64,000 nucleotides of DNA from Limnohabitans sp. 2KL-17 (GCF_003063415.1 NZ_NESK01000022.1:1-64000); one strand, 5' to 3'. Positions 54,931 through 63,029 are shown, counted from the stretch's first letter. The notes: a model not told the origin generated them from the letters alone. Translations and numbers: made by a program.

Positions 54931-55902
54931 ATGAATACCTTTACCAAATACCCCAACACCATGACACGGACAAATAAACAAATGCAAAACGACACCATGA
55001 ATAAAGTAATCGCCCCATTCGTAAACTCCGAACAACATTGGAAGGTGCAAGTTGCGGCGCTGTGTGCGGGCAATTCGCGCTTGGTGTTCGCTGTGGCCTG
55101 TGCCTTCGCTGGCCCCTTGCTGCGCCCCGCTGGGATTGCAACGGGCGGCTTTCACTTTCGGGGCGGGTCTTCAAGCGGCAAGACCACGGCCCTGAAGGTT
55201 GCTGCAAGTGTCAACGGTCAACCTGATGGCCTGCAACGCTGGGGCAAAACAGGCCGCGCCCTGGAGTCGATTGCAGCCCAGCAATGCGATTCGCTGCTGG
55301 TGTTGGATGCACTGGAACTGGTGGATCAGAAAACGGCGGGCAAGTGCATTGATAAGTTGTTTTCTGGTGTGGGCAAATCACGTGCAGCCCGTGAAGGTGA
55401 GCCACGGCCCCGGCTGTCTTGGCGACTGTTGTTCCTGTCTGCTGGTGAATTGGGTTTGGCCGATCAGATGGCCGAAGGCATGAAGCGGGCACGGACCGGG
55501 CAAGAAGTGCGAATGGCCGAGATTCCCGCTGATGCTGGCGCTGGCTGTGGCATGTTGGAAAACCTGCACGGGATGGACGGCGGCGGGTCTGCGTTTTCAC
55601 GCCACATCGTTGAACAGGCGGGGCGCTGCTACGGTGGCCCGGGCCGCGCCTGGTTGCAATGGTTGACCGAGAACGCCCGCACACTGAAGCCCGATCTACG
55701 CCAGCGAATCCAGGAAATCGAGCGCCACATGCTCCCCGAAGCCGGGGCCGGGCAGGTGCAACGTGCGGGCCTGCGCTTTGCCCTGGTAGGGGCAGCGGGT
55801 GAGATGGCCACGGCGGCGGGTCTGACCGGCTGGGAGCCGGGCGAGAGCGAACGGGCCGCGATAACTTGTTTCAATGCCTGGATGGCTTCAGTAAAGCCAT
55901 GA
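54931..55902 (+). CDS. Stand-alone DUF927 helicase-like protein with altered Walker B
   Basis: About 323 aa, homologous to residues ~590-870 of the large replication protein encoded downstream. The Walker A GGSSSGKTTALK is intact. The Walker B reads LLVLDAL where the large protein has LLVLDEL, so the catalytic glutamate is replaced by alanine (codon 55309-55311). Downstream, KCIDKLFSGVGKSRAAREG replaces ECAYMLANESSKARATRNG. It lacks the primase/Toprim part and the C-terminus. It probably binds but does not hydrolyse ATP and may regulate or join the helicase hexamer; inferred. The start could also be a later ATG (54961-54997). Confidence 0.78.
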   Translation: MNTFTKYPNTMTRTNKQMQNDTMNKVIAPFVNSEQHWKVQVAALCAGNSRLVFAVACAFAGPLLRPAGIATGGFHFRGGSSSGKTTALKVAASVNGQPDGLQRWGKTGRALESIAAQQCDSLLVLDALELVDQKTAGKCIDKLFSGVGKSRAAREGEPRPRLSWRLLFLSAGELGLADQMAEGMKRARTGQEVRMAEIPADAGAGCGMLENLHGMDGGGSAFSRHIVEQAGRCYGGPGRAWLQWLTENARTLKPDLRQRIQEIERHMLPEAGAGQVQRAGLRFALVGAAGEMATAAGLTGWEPGESERAAITCFNAWMASVKP

Positions 55903-56072
55903 AAGCCAACACGCCCAGCAACCCCAAAGACCTGCAAGCCCAGCGCCTGCGCTTGCATGGCCTGGACGTGATCGAGGGCAGGCAGGGCGGCACGGCCTTT
56001 CAAAAGCTGGTGCTGACCCGTACCACGGCAAGACCCAGCGCCAGCGCCCGGCGCTTACCGATGCGGCGGTGA
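55899..56072 (+). CDS. Small basic hypothetical protein
   Basis: A 57-aa arginine-rich protein (LQAQRLRLHGLDVIEGRQ; basic C-terminus). It starts inside the stop of the DUF927 copy (ATGA) and ends five bases before the HTH gene. No family recognised. The coupling supports a real gene. Confidence 0.45.
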   Translation: MKANTPSNPKDLQAQRLRLHGLDVIEGRQGGTAFQKLVLTRTTARPSASARRLPMRR

Positions 56073-56076
56073 CGTG

Positions 56077-56361
56077 ATGGACAAAACCACCAACACCCAG
56101 CCCCGTTACAACGGCATTGAAGGCCAGCGCCTGGCGATCCTGCACAGGTTGACCAAAGGCCCGGCCACGGTGGAACAACTGTCCACCGACTGCAACGCAC
56201 CAGACCCCCGCGCCCGTGTCCACGAACTGCGATGCGATGGACACCGAATCGAAACCCAAATGATTGACCGCACAAACCCCGATGGTTCCGTGAACCGTGT
56301 TGGGCTTTACGTGCTGTCAGTGACGGACAACCGGCAATGTGAATTGAACTTCAACCAATGA
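56077..56361 (+). CDS. Helix-turn-helix protein (HTH_39-like)
   Basis: A 94-aa protein with GQRLAILHRLTKGPATVEQL and DPRARVHELRCDGHRIETQ, the pattern of the phage/plasmid HTH_39 winged-helix family. A short strand-rich tail follows. It may bind the iterons or other sites of the element; target unknown. Its stop overlaps the replication gene by four bases. Confidence 0.75.
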   Translation: MDKTTNTQPRYNGIEGQRLAILHRLTKGPATVEQLSTDCNAPDPRARVHELRCDGHRIETQMIDRTNPDGSVNRVGLYVLSVTDNRQCELNFNQ

Positions 56362-59300
56362 CCCACCACCACACGCACGAAACCACGCGCCAAGCCCTGG
56401 CGCATATCCCGGCGAACCTGCCCCGCGATGAATGGGCACGGGTAGGCATGGCGATCAAATCAGAGTTTCCCGATGAAGGCGGTTATGACCTGTTCGCGCA
56501 ATGGTCTGAAACCGCCCCGGGCTTCAAGGCCAGCGATTGCCGAATAGCCTGGCGATCCTTCAAGGCGGGCGGGTCTGTGACCATGGGCACACTGTTGCAC
56601 ATGGCCAAACAACACGGCTACACCTTGCCCAAAGACGGGCAGGCAGCGGCGAAGCCTTCGCCCGAAGTGCTGGCCCAGCGCCAGCGGGATCAGGCCGAAG
56701 CCATGGCCCGCGAAGCCGAAGCCCAAAGCCTGCGCCATGAGGCGGCGGCTGTTGCAGCCCTGACCGCATGGGCAGGGGCCAGCTATCAAGGCGAATCTGA
56801 ATACTTGCAGCGCAAGGGTGTGAAAGCCCACGGCCTGCGCTTTGGTGCTGAAGGCGCTTTGATGATTCCCCTGTTCGATGCAGCGGGCAAGTTGTGGAAC
56901 CTGCAAAACGTGAAGCCGGACGGCCAAAAGTTGTTCTTGAAGGGTGGCCGTGTAACGGGCCTGTGGCACATGCTGGGGGCGGTGCCTGCCCCGGCTGCTG
57001 TGGCTGGCGCTGGTGCCCGTGATGGGGATCAGGGCAGCAACCCGCCCAGCGACACCGACACCACCACCAACCACGATCAGGCGGCGGCTGTCCGGGTGAT
57101 CCTGATTGCTGAGGGCTACGTAACGGCGGCCAGCTTGCACGAGGCCACGGGCTACCCGGTGGCGGTGGCCTTTAATGCGGGCAACCTGGACAAAGTGGCC
57201 CGCGCCCTGCGCCAGCATTACCCGGCGGCGCTGCTGGTGCTGTGTGGTGACGATGACCAAGCCACGTACACCAAGACGGGCAGCAACCCCGGCAAGATCA
57301 AAGCCACGGCGGCGGCGGTGGCTGTGCAGGGTGTGGCCATTTTTCCGGCCGATCTGCCCCCGGATCAAAGTGACTTCAACGACATGCACCAAAACCACGG
57401 CCTTGACGCTGTGCGTGACTGTGTGCTGACTGCGATTGCCGATCACGAACTGGCAGCGATGGCGGCGCACGATGACGAACAGGACGCACCAGACGGGGCC
57501 ACGCACCATACAAACGCGCCCGGCAAGACCAAGCCCCCAGCACGGAAGAAAAAGCCTGTAAACGGTGCCAGTGCTGGCGCTGCTGGTGGCGATGGTGGCC
57601 ACGGCGGTGACGGTGGCCGCACGGGCGGCAAAGCTGCGAACGATTGGGACAGATTCAGCGTGACCGATGAAGGGGTGTTTTATGCGGGTGTAGACAAGGA
57701 CGGCGAACCCACAAAGTCCGAATGGCTGTGCAGTCGTTTGGATGTGCTGGCCTTGACCCGTGACCATGATGGCGGCGGATGGGGTTATCACCTGCGCTTT
57801 GCCGATCCATTGGGACACGTCAAAACATGGGCCATGCCAGCCCGTATGCTGGCGGGTGACGGCGGCGAGTACCGCGCATTTTTGATGGGGCAGGGTCTGA
57901 GAATCGGCACTTCACCACGCGCCCGAAACCTGCTGACCCAATACATTCAAACGCGCCAGCCTGAGGACTTCACCACCTGCACCGACCGCATAGGCTGGCA
58001 CGGCCTGGCCTTTGTGTTGCCACGCGAAACCATGGGCGATGAAGCCGAAAAGATCGTTTTCCAAAGTGACCAAGCCATGGAAAACACATTCACAGTCAAA
58101 GGCACGGCTGACCAATGGCGTGACCGTGTGGGCGCGATGTGTGCGGGTAATTCGCGCCTGGTGTTTGCAGTGGCCAGCGCCTTTGCCGGGCCTTTGCTGC
58201 GCCCTGGTGGCGTTGAATCGGGCGGCTTTCACTTTCGCGGCGGATCGTCAACGGGCAAGACTACGGCCCTAAAAGTAGCGGCAAGCGTGAACGGTGGCCC
58301 CAACTACCTGCAACGCTGGCGCACCACTGACAACGCGCTTGAAGCGATTGCAGCCCAGCACTGCGATTCGCTGCTGGTGCTGGATGAACTGGCACAGGTT
58401 GACCCCAAAACGGCGGGCGAGTGCGCTTACATGCTGGCCAACGAATCGAGCAAGGCCCGGGCAACCCGTAACGGCGCACCACGGCCCCGGCTTTCATGGC
58501 GGCTGCTGTTCCTGTCTGCTGGTGAATTGGGTTTGGCCGATCACATGGCCGAGGGCATGAAGCGGGCGCGAACAGGGCAAGAAGTGCGAATGGCCGATAT
58601 TCCCGCCGATGCTGGCGCTGGTTTGGGGATGCTGGAAAACCTGCACGGCATAGAGGGCGGCGGGTCTGCGTTTTCACGCCACCTCGTTGAACAGGCGGGC
58701 CGCTGCTACGGTGGGTCGGGCCGTGCCTGGTTGCTGTGGTTGACTGAAAACGCCCACACGCTGAAAGCTGACATTCGCCAGCGGGTGCAGGCGATAGAAG
58801 CCCGCATGATTCCCGAAGCCGGGGGCGGGCAGGTTCACCGAGTGGGTTTGCGCTTTGCCCTGGTGGGTGCAGCGGGCGAGATGGCCACGGCGGCGGGCCT
58901 GACAGGCTGGGAGCCGGGCGAGAGTGAACGGGCCGCGATCACCTGTTTCAATGCCTGGATGGCTTCGCATGGCGGGTCTGGTGACGGTGAAGTGACCGCA
59001 ATGCTGCGACAGGTGCGGGCTTTCCTTGAATCGCACGGTGAAGGGCGGTTTACCTGGTGGCATAGGGCAGGCGATGACCATGCAGCCAAGACCTTGAACC
59101 GGGCCGGTTTCCGGCGCATGGTGAGCGAGGACGGAAAGCCGATCAAGAACGATGCCGAACACCAACGGGAATACGGGGAGCGCATGGCGTCAACCATGGC
59201 CGAATCAGTCAGCACCGAGTATTTCATTCACGCTGAGGTTTTCAAGGCTGAGGTTTGCAGGGGCTTTGATGCTGGCGCTGTTGCCCGGGTGTTGGTTGAC

Positions 59301-59417
59301 CATGGTTGCTTGATCCCTGAGGCTAAGGGGCGGCATGACTGCAAACCCCGATTGCCTGGGATAGGTCTTTCCCGCTGCTACCGAATCAGCCCGGCTATCT
59401 TTGCCCTGGACCTTTGA
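56358..59417 (+). CDS. Replication protein: PriCT-2 / Toprim / DUF927 helicase
   Basis: A 1019-aa multidomain protein. Residues ~10-90 form a PriCT-2 domain (GYDLFAQWSETAPGF, CRIAWRSFK). Residues ~244-345 form a Toprim-like domain (VILIAEGYVTAASL, LVLCGDDDQ). A Gly/His-rich linker lies near 405-432. From ~440 on is a DUF927 helicase domain with Walker A GGSSTGKTT at ~628 and Walker B LLVLDEL at 672-678. This resembles the P4 alpha-type primase-helicases that bind iterons and replicate satellites. It is the likely initiator for the iteron clusters. Confidence 0.9.
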   Translation: MTHHHTHETTRQALAHIPANLPRDEWARVGMAIKSEFPDEGGYDLFAQWSETAPGFKASDCRIAWRSFKAGGSVTMGTLLHMAKQHGYTLPKDGQAAAKPSPEVLAQRQRDQAEAMAREAEAQSLRHEAAAVAALTAWAGASYQGESEYLQRKGVKAHGLRFGAEGALMIPLFDAAGKLWNLQNVKPDGQKLFLKGGRVTGLWHMLGAVPAPAAVAGAGARDGDQGSNPPSDTDTTTNHDQAAAVRVILIAEGYVTAASLHEATGYPVAVAFNAGNLDKVARALRQHYPAALLVLCGDDDQATYTKTGSNPGKIKATAAAVAVQGVAIFPADLPPDQSDFNDMHQNHGLDAVRDCVLTAIADHELAAMAAHDDEQDAPDGATHHTNAPGKTKPPARKKKPVNGASAGAAGGDGGHGGDGGRTGGKAANDWDRFSVTDEGVFYAGVDKDGEPTKSEWLCSRLDVLALTRDHDGGGWGYHLRFADPLGHVKTWAMPARMLAGDGGEYRAFLMGQGLRIGTSPRARNLLTQYIQTRQPEDFTTCTDRIGWHGLAFVLPRETMGDEAEKIVFQSDQAMENTFTVKGTADQWRDRVGAMCAGNSRLVFAVASAFAGPLLRPGGVESGGFHFRGGSSTGKTTALKVAASVNGGPNYLQRWRTTDNALEAIAAQHCDSLLVLDELAQVDPKTAGECAYMLANESSKARATRNGAPRPRLSWRLLFLSAGELGLADHMAEGMKRARTGQEVRMADIPADAGAGLGMLENLHGIEGGGSAFSRHLVEQAGRCYGGSGRAWLLWLTENAHTLKADIRQRVQAIEARMIPEAGGGQVHRVGLRFALVGAAGEMATAAGLTGWEPGESERAAITCFNAWMASHGGSGDGEVTAMLRQVRAFLESHGEGRFTWWHRAGDDHAAKTLNRAGFRRMVSEDGKPIKNDAEHQREYGERMASTMAESVSTEYFIHAEVFKAEVCRGFDAGAVARVLVDHGCLIPEAKGRHDCKPRLPGIGLSRCYRISPAIFALDL

Positions 59418-59420
59418 GCC

Positions 59421-60152
59421 ATGACCACCAACATGACCACGCCCATCCCCTACAACGAGCAAGACGGCCCCGCCCCTGCTTTGTCGCACCTCATAGATTG
59501 CCATGTGCTGGACTTGCCGCGCTTTAACCCTGGCTGGGTCAACGAGATGCGGGCAGACCTTGACACCCAGCCCGTGAATCAACATTGGTTGCCCGGCATT
59601 GATGGCCGGTTAGGTGAGGCCCGGGCCTGTGGCTTTGCTTTGGGCTGTGCCCCTTTCGTGTCTTCGGTTGATCCTGACGACCGAATAAACCCGGGCACGT
59701 TTGCCGCGCTGTTGAAGGCGCTGCAAGACAACCCGGGCGCACCCTTTGCATGGGCTGGCGAACAAATGGTGAATGAGAGGCTGGAAGCCTGGCCAGTGCG
59801 CCCCCATGTGTGGCCCGGGGGTTATGACCCGCTGCTACACGTATGCAAAGGCACACACGTTCACGGCGTGAAGCTGTATCGCCGTGAACAGGTCACGCCC
59901 CACCTGCCTGCAATGCGAACAGTGGGGCAGGCCTGCGAGTTTTATTTAGACCTGGCCATTGTGAAGCCCTACACCACCCCCCCGCCCACATCATGGCCCG
60001 TGCATGTGCCCATGGTGGGCAGGCTATGGCGGCAACATGACACCAACGGGAGCCGGTACTTTGAACAGGAGAGCTTTACCCGTGCGGCCCTGGCGCTGGG
60101 GTTTGATTCGATGAACACCCTGCAAGCTGAAACGCGGCGGCACTGCCTTTGA
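59421..60152 (+). CDS. Glycosyltransferase-like (GT-A fold) protein
   Basis: A 243-aa protein in which GRLGEARACGFALGCAPFVSS followed by VDPDDRINPGTFAALLKAL closely follows the GT2 pattern, with VDPDD as the DxD metal site. A later WPVHVPMVGRLWRQHD carries a possible acceptor-side motif. No signal or membrane helix. Substrate unknown. A sugar transferase is unexpected in a minimal replicative element; it could modify DNA, a phage receptor or a protein. It is the last gene of the operon. Confidence 0.6.
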   Translation: MTTNMTTPIPYNEQDGPAPALSHLIDCHVLDLPRFNPGWVNEMRADLDTQPVNQHWLPGIDGRLGEARACGFALGCAPFVSSVDPDDRINPGTFAALLKALQDNPGAPFAWAGEQMVNERLEAWPVRPHVWPGGYDPLLHVCKGTHVHGVKLYRREQVTPHLPAMRTVGQACEFYLDLAIVKPYTTPPPTSWPVHVPMVGRLWRQHDTNGSRYFEQESFTRAALALGFDSMNTLQAETRRHCL

Positions 60153-60465
60153 GGGCGTTAATGCAGTGGGCATGACAGCCCACCCGCTTTGCCGCCCGAT
60201 AAGGGGGCGGGCGGGAATTCCGTTCGCGCTGCAAAGGGGGCGGCAAGGCTTGCACCAAGTAAGGGAAAAGCCAAGCCCTTGACCTGGCGCCATACCCACC
60301 TGGTGCCCGCCGATCTGGTGGACAGCGCCAGCGTTTGGACTGTCCTTGCTGGCGCTGTTGTCCTATCTTTTGCGGGCGCCATGGGTGCCCGGTGCCTGGA
60401 CGTTAACGGGCTAGGCTTCAAATCCATTTTCTAGGTTTCGCGCACAGCGAGGATTCAACCGAATT

Positions 60466-60507
60466 GCACAATATTTAAGCAAAATCAGTTGATAACTTGT
60501 TTTGTGC
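60466..60507. promoter_or_regulatory. AT-rich unwinding-type element
   Basis: GCACAA (60466-60471) and TTGTGC (60502-60507) flank a 30-bp centre with only seven G or C, in otherwise GC-rich DNA. A DnaA box follows immediately. This fits a DNA-unwinding element of a replication origin. Confidence 0.6.
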
Positions 60508-60516
60508 TGTGGATAA
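60508..60516 (-). promoter_or_regulatory. Perfect DnaA box (TTATCCACA)
   Basis: TGTGGATAA on the plus strand is TTATCCACA on the minus strand, the consensus DnaA-binding site. It stands between the AT-rich stretch and the right iterons. Confidence 0.75.
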
Positions 60517-60523
60517 GTGCCAT

Positions 60524-60563
60524 TTTGTCCCCGCTGTCCCCGCTTGTCCCCGCTTGTCCCCGC
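60524..60563 (-). repeat. Right iteron cluster (inverted relative to the left)
   Basis: Four copies of TTGTCCCCGC (minus strand GCGGGGACAA) stand end to end with 9-11 bp periods. They are the same motif as the left cluster but in opposite orientation. Confidence 0.8.
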
Positions 60564-60806
60564 ACAAAATAACGATAGCGGAAGCAAAACACACAAACAC
60601 CCCGCCGATTGTTCCCCGGTTTGGCCGCTTTACCTTTGCCTGTCTGGGGTGTGGCTGGGTCTGTTTGGGCTATGCCACCCCCCCCGTGTTGGGTCCTACC
60701 TGGGTAATGCTGTCACGGGTCGTTGCGAGCCCGGGGCCTGACTGTTTCATGGTTATGCCTAGGGGGTTGAGTTGTGAGGTCGGATGATGCCCCGCTATCC
60801 GTTGGT

Positions 60807-60958
60807 TGTGCCCCCGCGGTTGCAGCACATGCCCCCAATAATTACCCGATGTGCCCCCATCCTGGCAGTGCGCCCGCCTGGCCTTGCCTTTGGGGTGTTT
60901 GAAAATGTGCCCCCATTTTTGAAAATAGTGCCCCCAAATGTGCCCCCATGTGCCCCCG
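60807..60958 (+). repeat. TGTGCCCCC array at the right end
   Basis: Copies start at 60807, 60829 (ATGCCCCCA), 60850, 60906, 60927 (AGTGCCCCCA), 60939 and 60949. All are in plus orientation, several preceded by AAA. The last copy ends about 100 bp from attR. Likely arm-type sites for the integrase. Confidence 0.65.
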
Positions 60959-61060
60959 GAAGGTGGCACACTTCAGTAAACCACAATGGACGATGAAACT
61001 GAGTTTTCAGAGGGGGAATAAAAAAATCCGCACCGTTTTGGACGTGTGCGGATCAAAGTT

Positions 61061-61083
61061 TGGTGCCCCCGACAGGAATCGAA
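61061..61083. repeat. attR within tRNA-Arg
   Basis: TGGTGCCCCCGACAG plus a TCGAA is shared, with small changes, with the left site. It covers the CCA end, acceptor strand and part of the T arm of tRNA-Arg, the usual crossover area of P4-type integrases. Confidence 0.7.
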
Positions 61084-61135
61084 CCTGTATCACTCCCTTA
61101 GGAGGGGAGAGTTCTATCCATTGAACTACGGTGGC
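61061..61135 (-). tRNA. tRNA-Arg (anticodon CCT)
   Basis: A 75-nt cloverleaf with D arm GTTCAATGGATAGAAC, anticodon loop CTCCTAA on a CTCCC/GGGAG stem, T arm ACAGGTTCGATTCCTGT and encoded CCA. The acceptor pairs GCCACCG with CGGGGGC, leaving one A-G mismatch at position 4. The mismatch lies on the part that the element would have supplied at integration. Confidence 0.93.
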
Positions 61136-61221
61136 AGTGGGGGCATTTTACAGGCCACTGATTAAGGTTTGTTACATCCATGGCCTTGGATATTGGGCTT
61201 GGTTTGGGCGTCAGTCAGGTT

Positions 61222-62406
61222 TTATTTGCTGAGCAATCGCATGGCATCTTCCAGCCCTTTGAGGGTCAGGGGGTACATGCGGTTGCTCATGAGTTGCTGC
61301 ACGATCGAGATGCTTTGGCGGTACTGCCAGACGCCTTGAGGCTCGGGATTGATCCAGGCAAATTTTGGGAAGGTGTGCGTCAGGCGCTGCAACCATTCCG
61401 CACCGGCTTCTTCGTTGTTGTATTCAACGCTGCCGCCTTTTTGCAAAATTTCATAGGGGCTCATGGTGGCGTCCCCGATGAAGATCAGCTTGTAGTCCTT
61501 GTTGTATTTGCGCAGGATGTCCCAGGTCGGGAACTTCTCTGCGTAACGGCGCTTGTTGTTCTTCCACATGAAGTCATAAACGCAGTTGTGAAAGTAATAA
61601 AAATCCAGTTGCTTGAATTCTGTTTTGACGGCAGAGAACATCTCTTCTACCCGTGTGATGTGCTCGTCCATGGTGCCGCCCACATCCATGAGCAGCAGCA
61701 CCTTCACATTGTTGTGCCGCTCCGGCCGCATTTTGATGTCCAGAAAGCCTGCGTTGGCGGCGGTGGCCCGGATGGTGTCGGGCAAATCCAACTCTTCCAC
61801 CGAACCCTCACGTGCAAAGCGGCGCAGACGGCGCAGTGCCACCTTGATGTTGCGTGTGCCCAGTTCCTGTGAGTCGTCGTAGTCTTTGTAGGCGCGTTGC
61901 TCCCAGACTTTGACGGCACTTTTGTTACCGCCTTTGCCGCCAATCCGGATGCCCTGCGGGTTGTGGCCGCCGTTGCCAAAGGGCGATGTGCCGCCGGTGC
62001 CGATCCATTTGCTGCCGCCTTCGTGGCGTTCTTTTTGTTCTTCGAGGCGCTTTTTCAGGGTGTCCATCAACTCGTCCCAACCCATCTTTTCGATGGCGGC
62101 TTTTTGCTCGGGCGTGAGTTCTTTTTGCAGGATTTTTTCCAGCCAGTCGAGGGGCACTTCCTTGGTGAAGTCGGTCAACATCTCGACGCCCTTGAAATAG
62201 GCGCCAAAAGCCTTGTCGAATTTGTCGAAGTGCTTTTCGTCCTTGACCATCACCGTGCGGGCCAAGTGGTAAAAATCATCGATGCTGCAGGCGTCTGATG
62301 CAGGGCCAACCACATTGGCCTGGAGCGCCTCCAGCAGCGTCAGGTACTCGCGCACAGACACCGGTAATTTGGCGGCACGCAGGGTGTAGAAGAAATCAAT
62401 CAGCAT
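61222..62406 (-). CDS. VWA-domain protein (CoxE-like)
   Basis: A 394-aa protein in which the C-terminal half is a von Willebrand factor A fold (VKVLLLMDVGGTMDEH onward). The MIDAS motif DxSxS is DxGGT here, so metal binding may be altered. It follows a MoxR-type ATPase operon on the same strand, the usual MoxR-VWA pairing in which the two act as a chaperone for metalloproteins or complexes. The start MLIDFFYTL overlaps the acetyltransferase gene by seven bases. Confidence 0.85.
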   Translation of the reverse strand: MLIDFFYTLRAAKLPVSVREYLTLLEALQANVVGPASDACSIDDFYHLARTVMVKDEKHFDKFDKAFGAYFKGVEMLTDFTKEVPLDWLEKILQKELTPEQKAAIEKMGWDELMDTLKKRLEEQKERHEGGSKWIGTGGTSPFGNGGHNPQGIRIGGKGGNKSAVKVWEQRAYKDYDDSQELGTRNIKVALRRLRRFAREGSVEELDLPDTIRATAANAGFLDIKMRPERHNNVKVLLLMDVGGTMDEHITRVEEMFSAVKTEFKQLDFYYFHNCVYDFMWKNNKRRYAEKFPTWDILRKYNKDYKLIFIGDATMSPYEILQKGGSVEYNNEEAGAEWLQRLTHTFPKFAWINPEPQGVWQYRQSISIVQQLMSNRMYPLTLKGLEDAMRLLSK

Positions 62407-63029
62407 GACCGGGTGTCCTTGTGGCTGGCGCGGTTCAATTGAAAGTTCAAATGCGTTCTCACACTGGGCCATTCACTGGCAATGATGCTGTAAACACAGG
62501 TGTCTCGCATTGCGCCCGCAGCCAACGGGTGGGTATTGGTCTGGTGGCTGCGCAGAACACCATCCAGCTTGGCCCCCAGGCGCTCAATGGCATGGCGGCT
62601 TTGGTGGTTGAAAAAATGCGTTCGAAACTCAACAGCGATGCAGCTCAACTGCTCAAAGGCATGGGCCAGCAGCAGGCGCTTGGCCTCGGTGTTGAGCGGG
62701 CTGCGCTGCACGCTTTTGCGGTACCAGGTCGAACCAATTTCCACGCGCCTGTTGGTGGCGTCGATGTTCATGTAGGTGGTCATGCCCACTGCTCGGCCGG
62801 ATGCGGGGTCCAGCACGGCAAAAGGGCACATGCTGCCCTGTGTTTGCAAGTTCAGCCGGCGTGCAATTTCAGCGGCCATGGCATCAGGCGCCGGGATGGC
62901 CGTGTACCAGAGGTTCCACAGTTCGCCATCGCGCACCGCATCCACCAGATCGTCGTGGTGACCCGTGGCGAGCGGCACCAGCGTGACATGCTGATCAGAA
63001 AGGGTGACGGGTGCGATCCAGTGGCTCAT
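62400..63029 (-). CDS. GNAT acetyltransferase (RimJ/RimL type)
   Basis: A 209-aa protein of the RimJ-like N-acetyltransferase group. It has VEIGSTWYRKSVQRSP, NTEAKRLLLAHAFE and FRTHFFNHQSRHAIERLGAKLDGVLR, the typical acceptor and acetyl-CoA regions. Substrate unknown. It overlaps both neighbours, so it belongs to the MoxR-VWA operon. Confidence 0.86.
   Translation of the reverse strand: MSHWIAPVTLSDQHVTLVPLATGHHDDLVDAVRDGELWNLWYTAIPAPDAMAAEIARRLNLQTQGSMCPFAVLDPASGRAVGMTTYMNIDATNRRVEIGSTWYRKSVQRSPLNTEAKRLLLAHAFEQLSCIAVEFRTHFFNHQSRHAIERLGAKLDGVLRSHQTNTHPLAAGAMRDTCVYSIIASEWPSVRTHLNFQLNRASHKDTRSC

Larger units (their letters stand above)
60153..61060. other. Right-end non-coding control region
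   Basis: No convincing gene in about 900 bp. A frame at 60189-60434 (TTG start, one hydrophobic helix VWTVLAGAVVLSFAGAMGA) is possible but weak. The rest contains an AT-rich stretch, a DnaA box, iterons and the TGTGCCCCC array, listed separately. Confidence 0.6.
50890..61083. mobile_element. Integrated satellite-like replicative element (~10.2 kb) in tRNA-Arg
   Basis: It is bounded by TGGTGCCCCGACAG at the left and TGGTGCCCCCGACAG at the right, the second being the 3' end of tRNA-Arg(CCT). It contains a P4-type integrase at one end, an AlpA regulator, a replication operon and two iteron clusters. I see no structural phage, packaging or conjugation genes. Base composition looks richer in G+C than the flanks. 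It resembles a P4-like satellite or an integrative plasmid; mobility itself is inferred. Confidence 0.8.

Noticed and set aside
60189-60434. 81-codon frame with one hydrophobic segment
   Set aside because: It has a TTG start without a ribosome site and no relatives known to me; left as a possibility in the region note, not called as a gene.
60497-60787. 96-codon open frame over the right iterons
   Set aside because: It is composed of iteron and GC-rich repeat sequence, has no ribosome site, and crosses the DnaA-box/iteron region.
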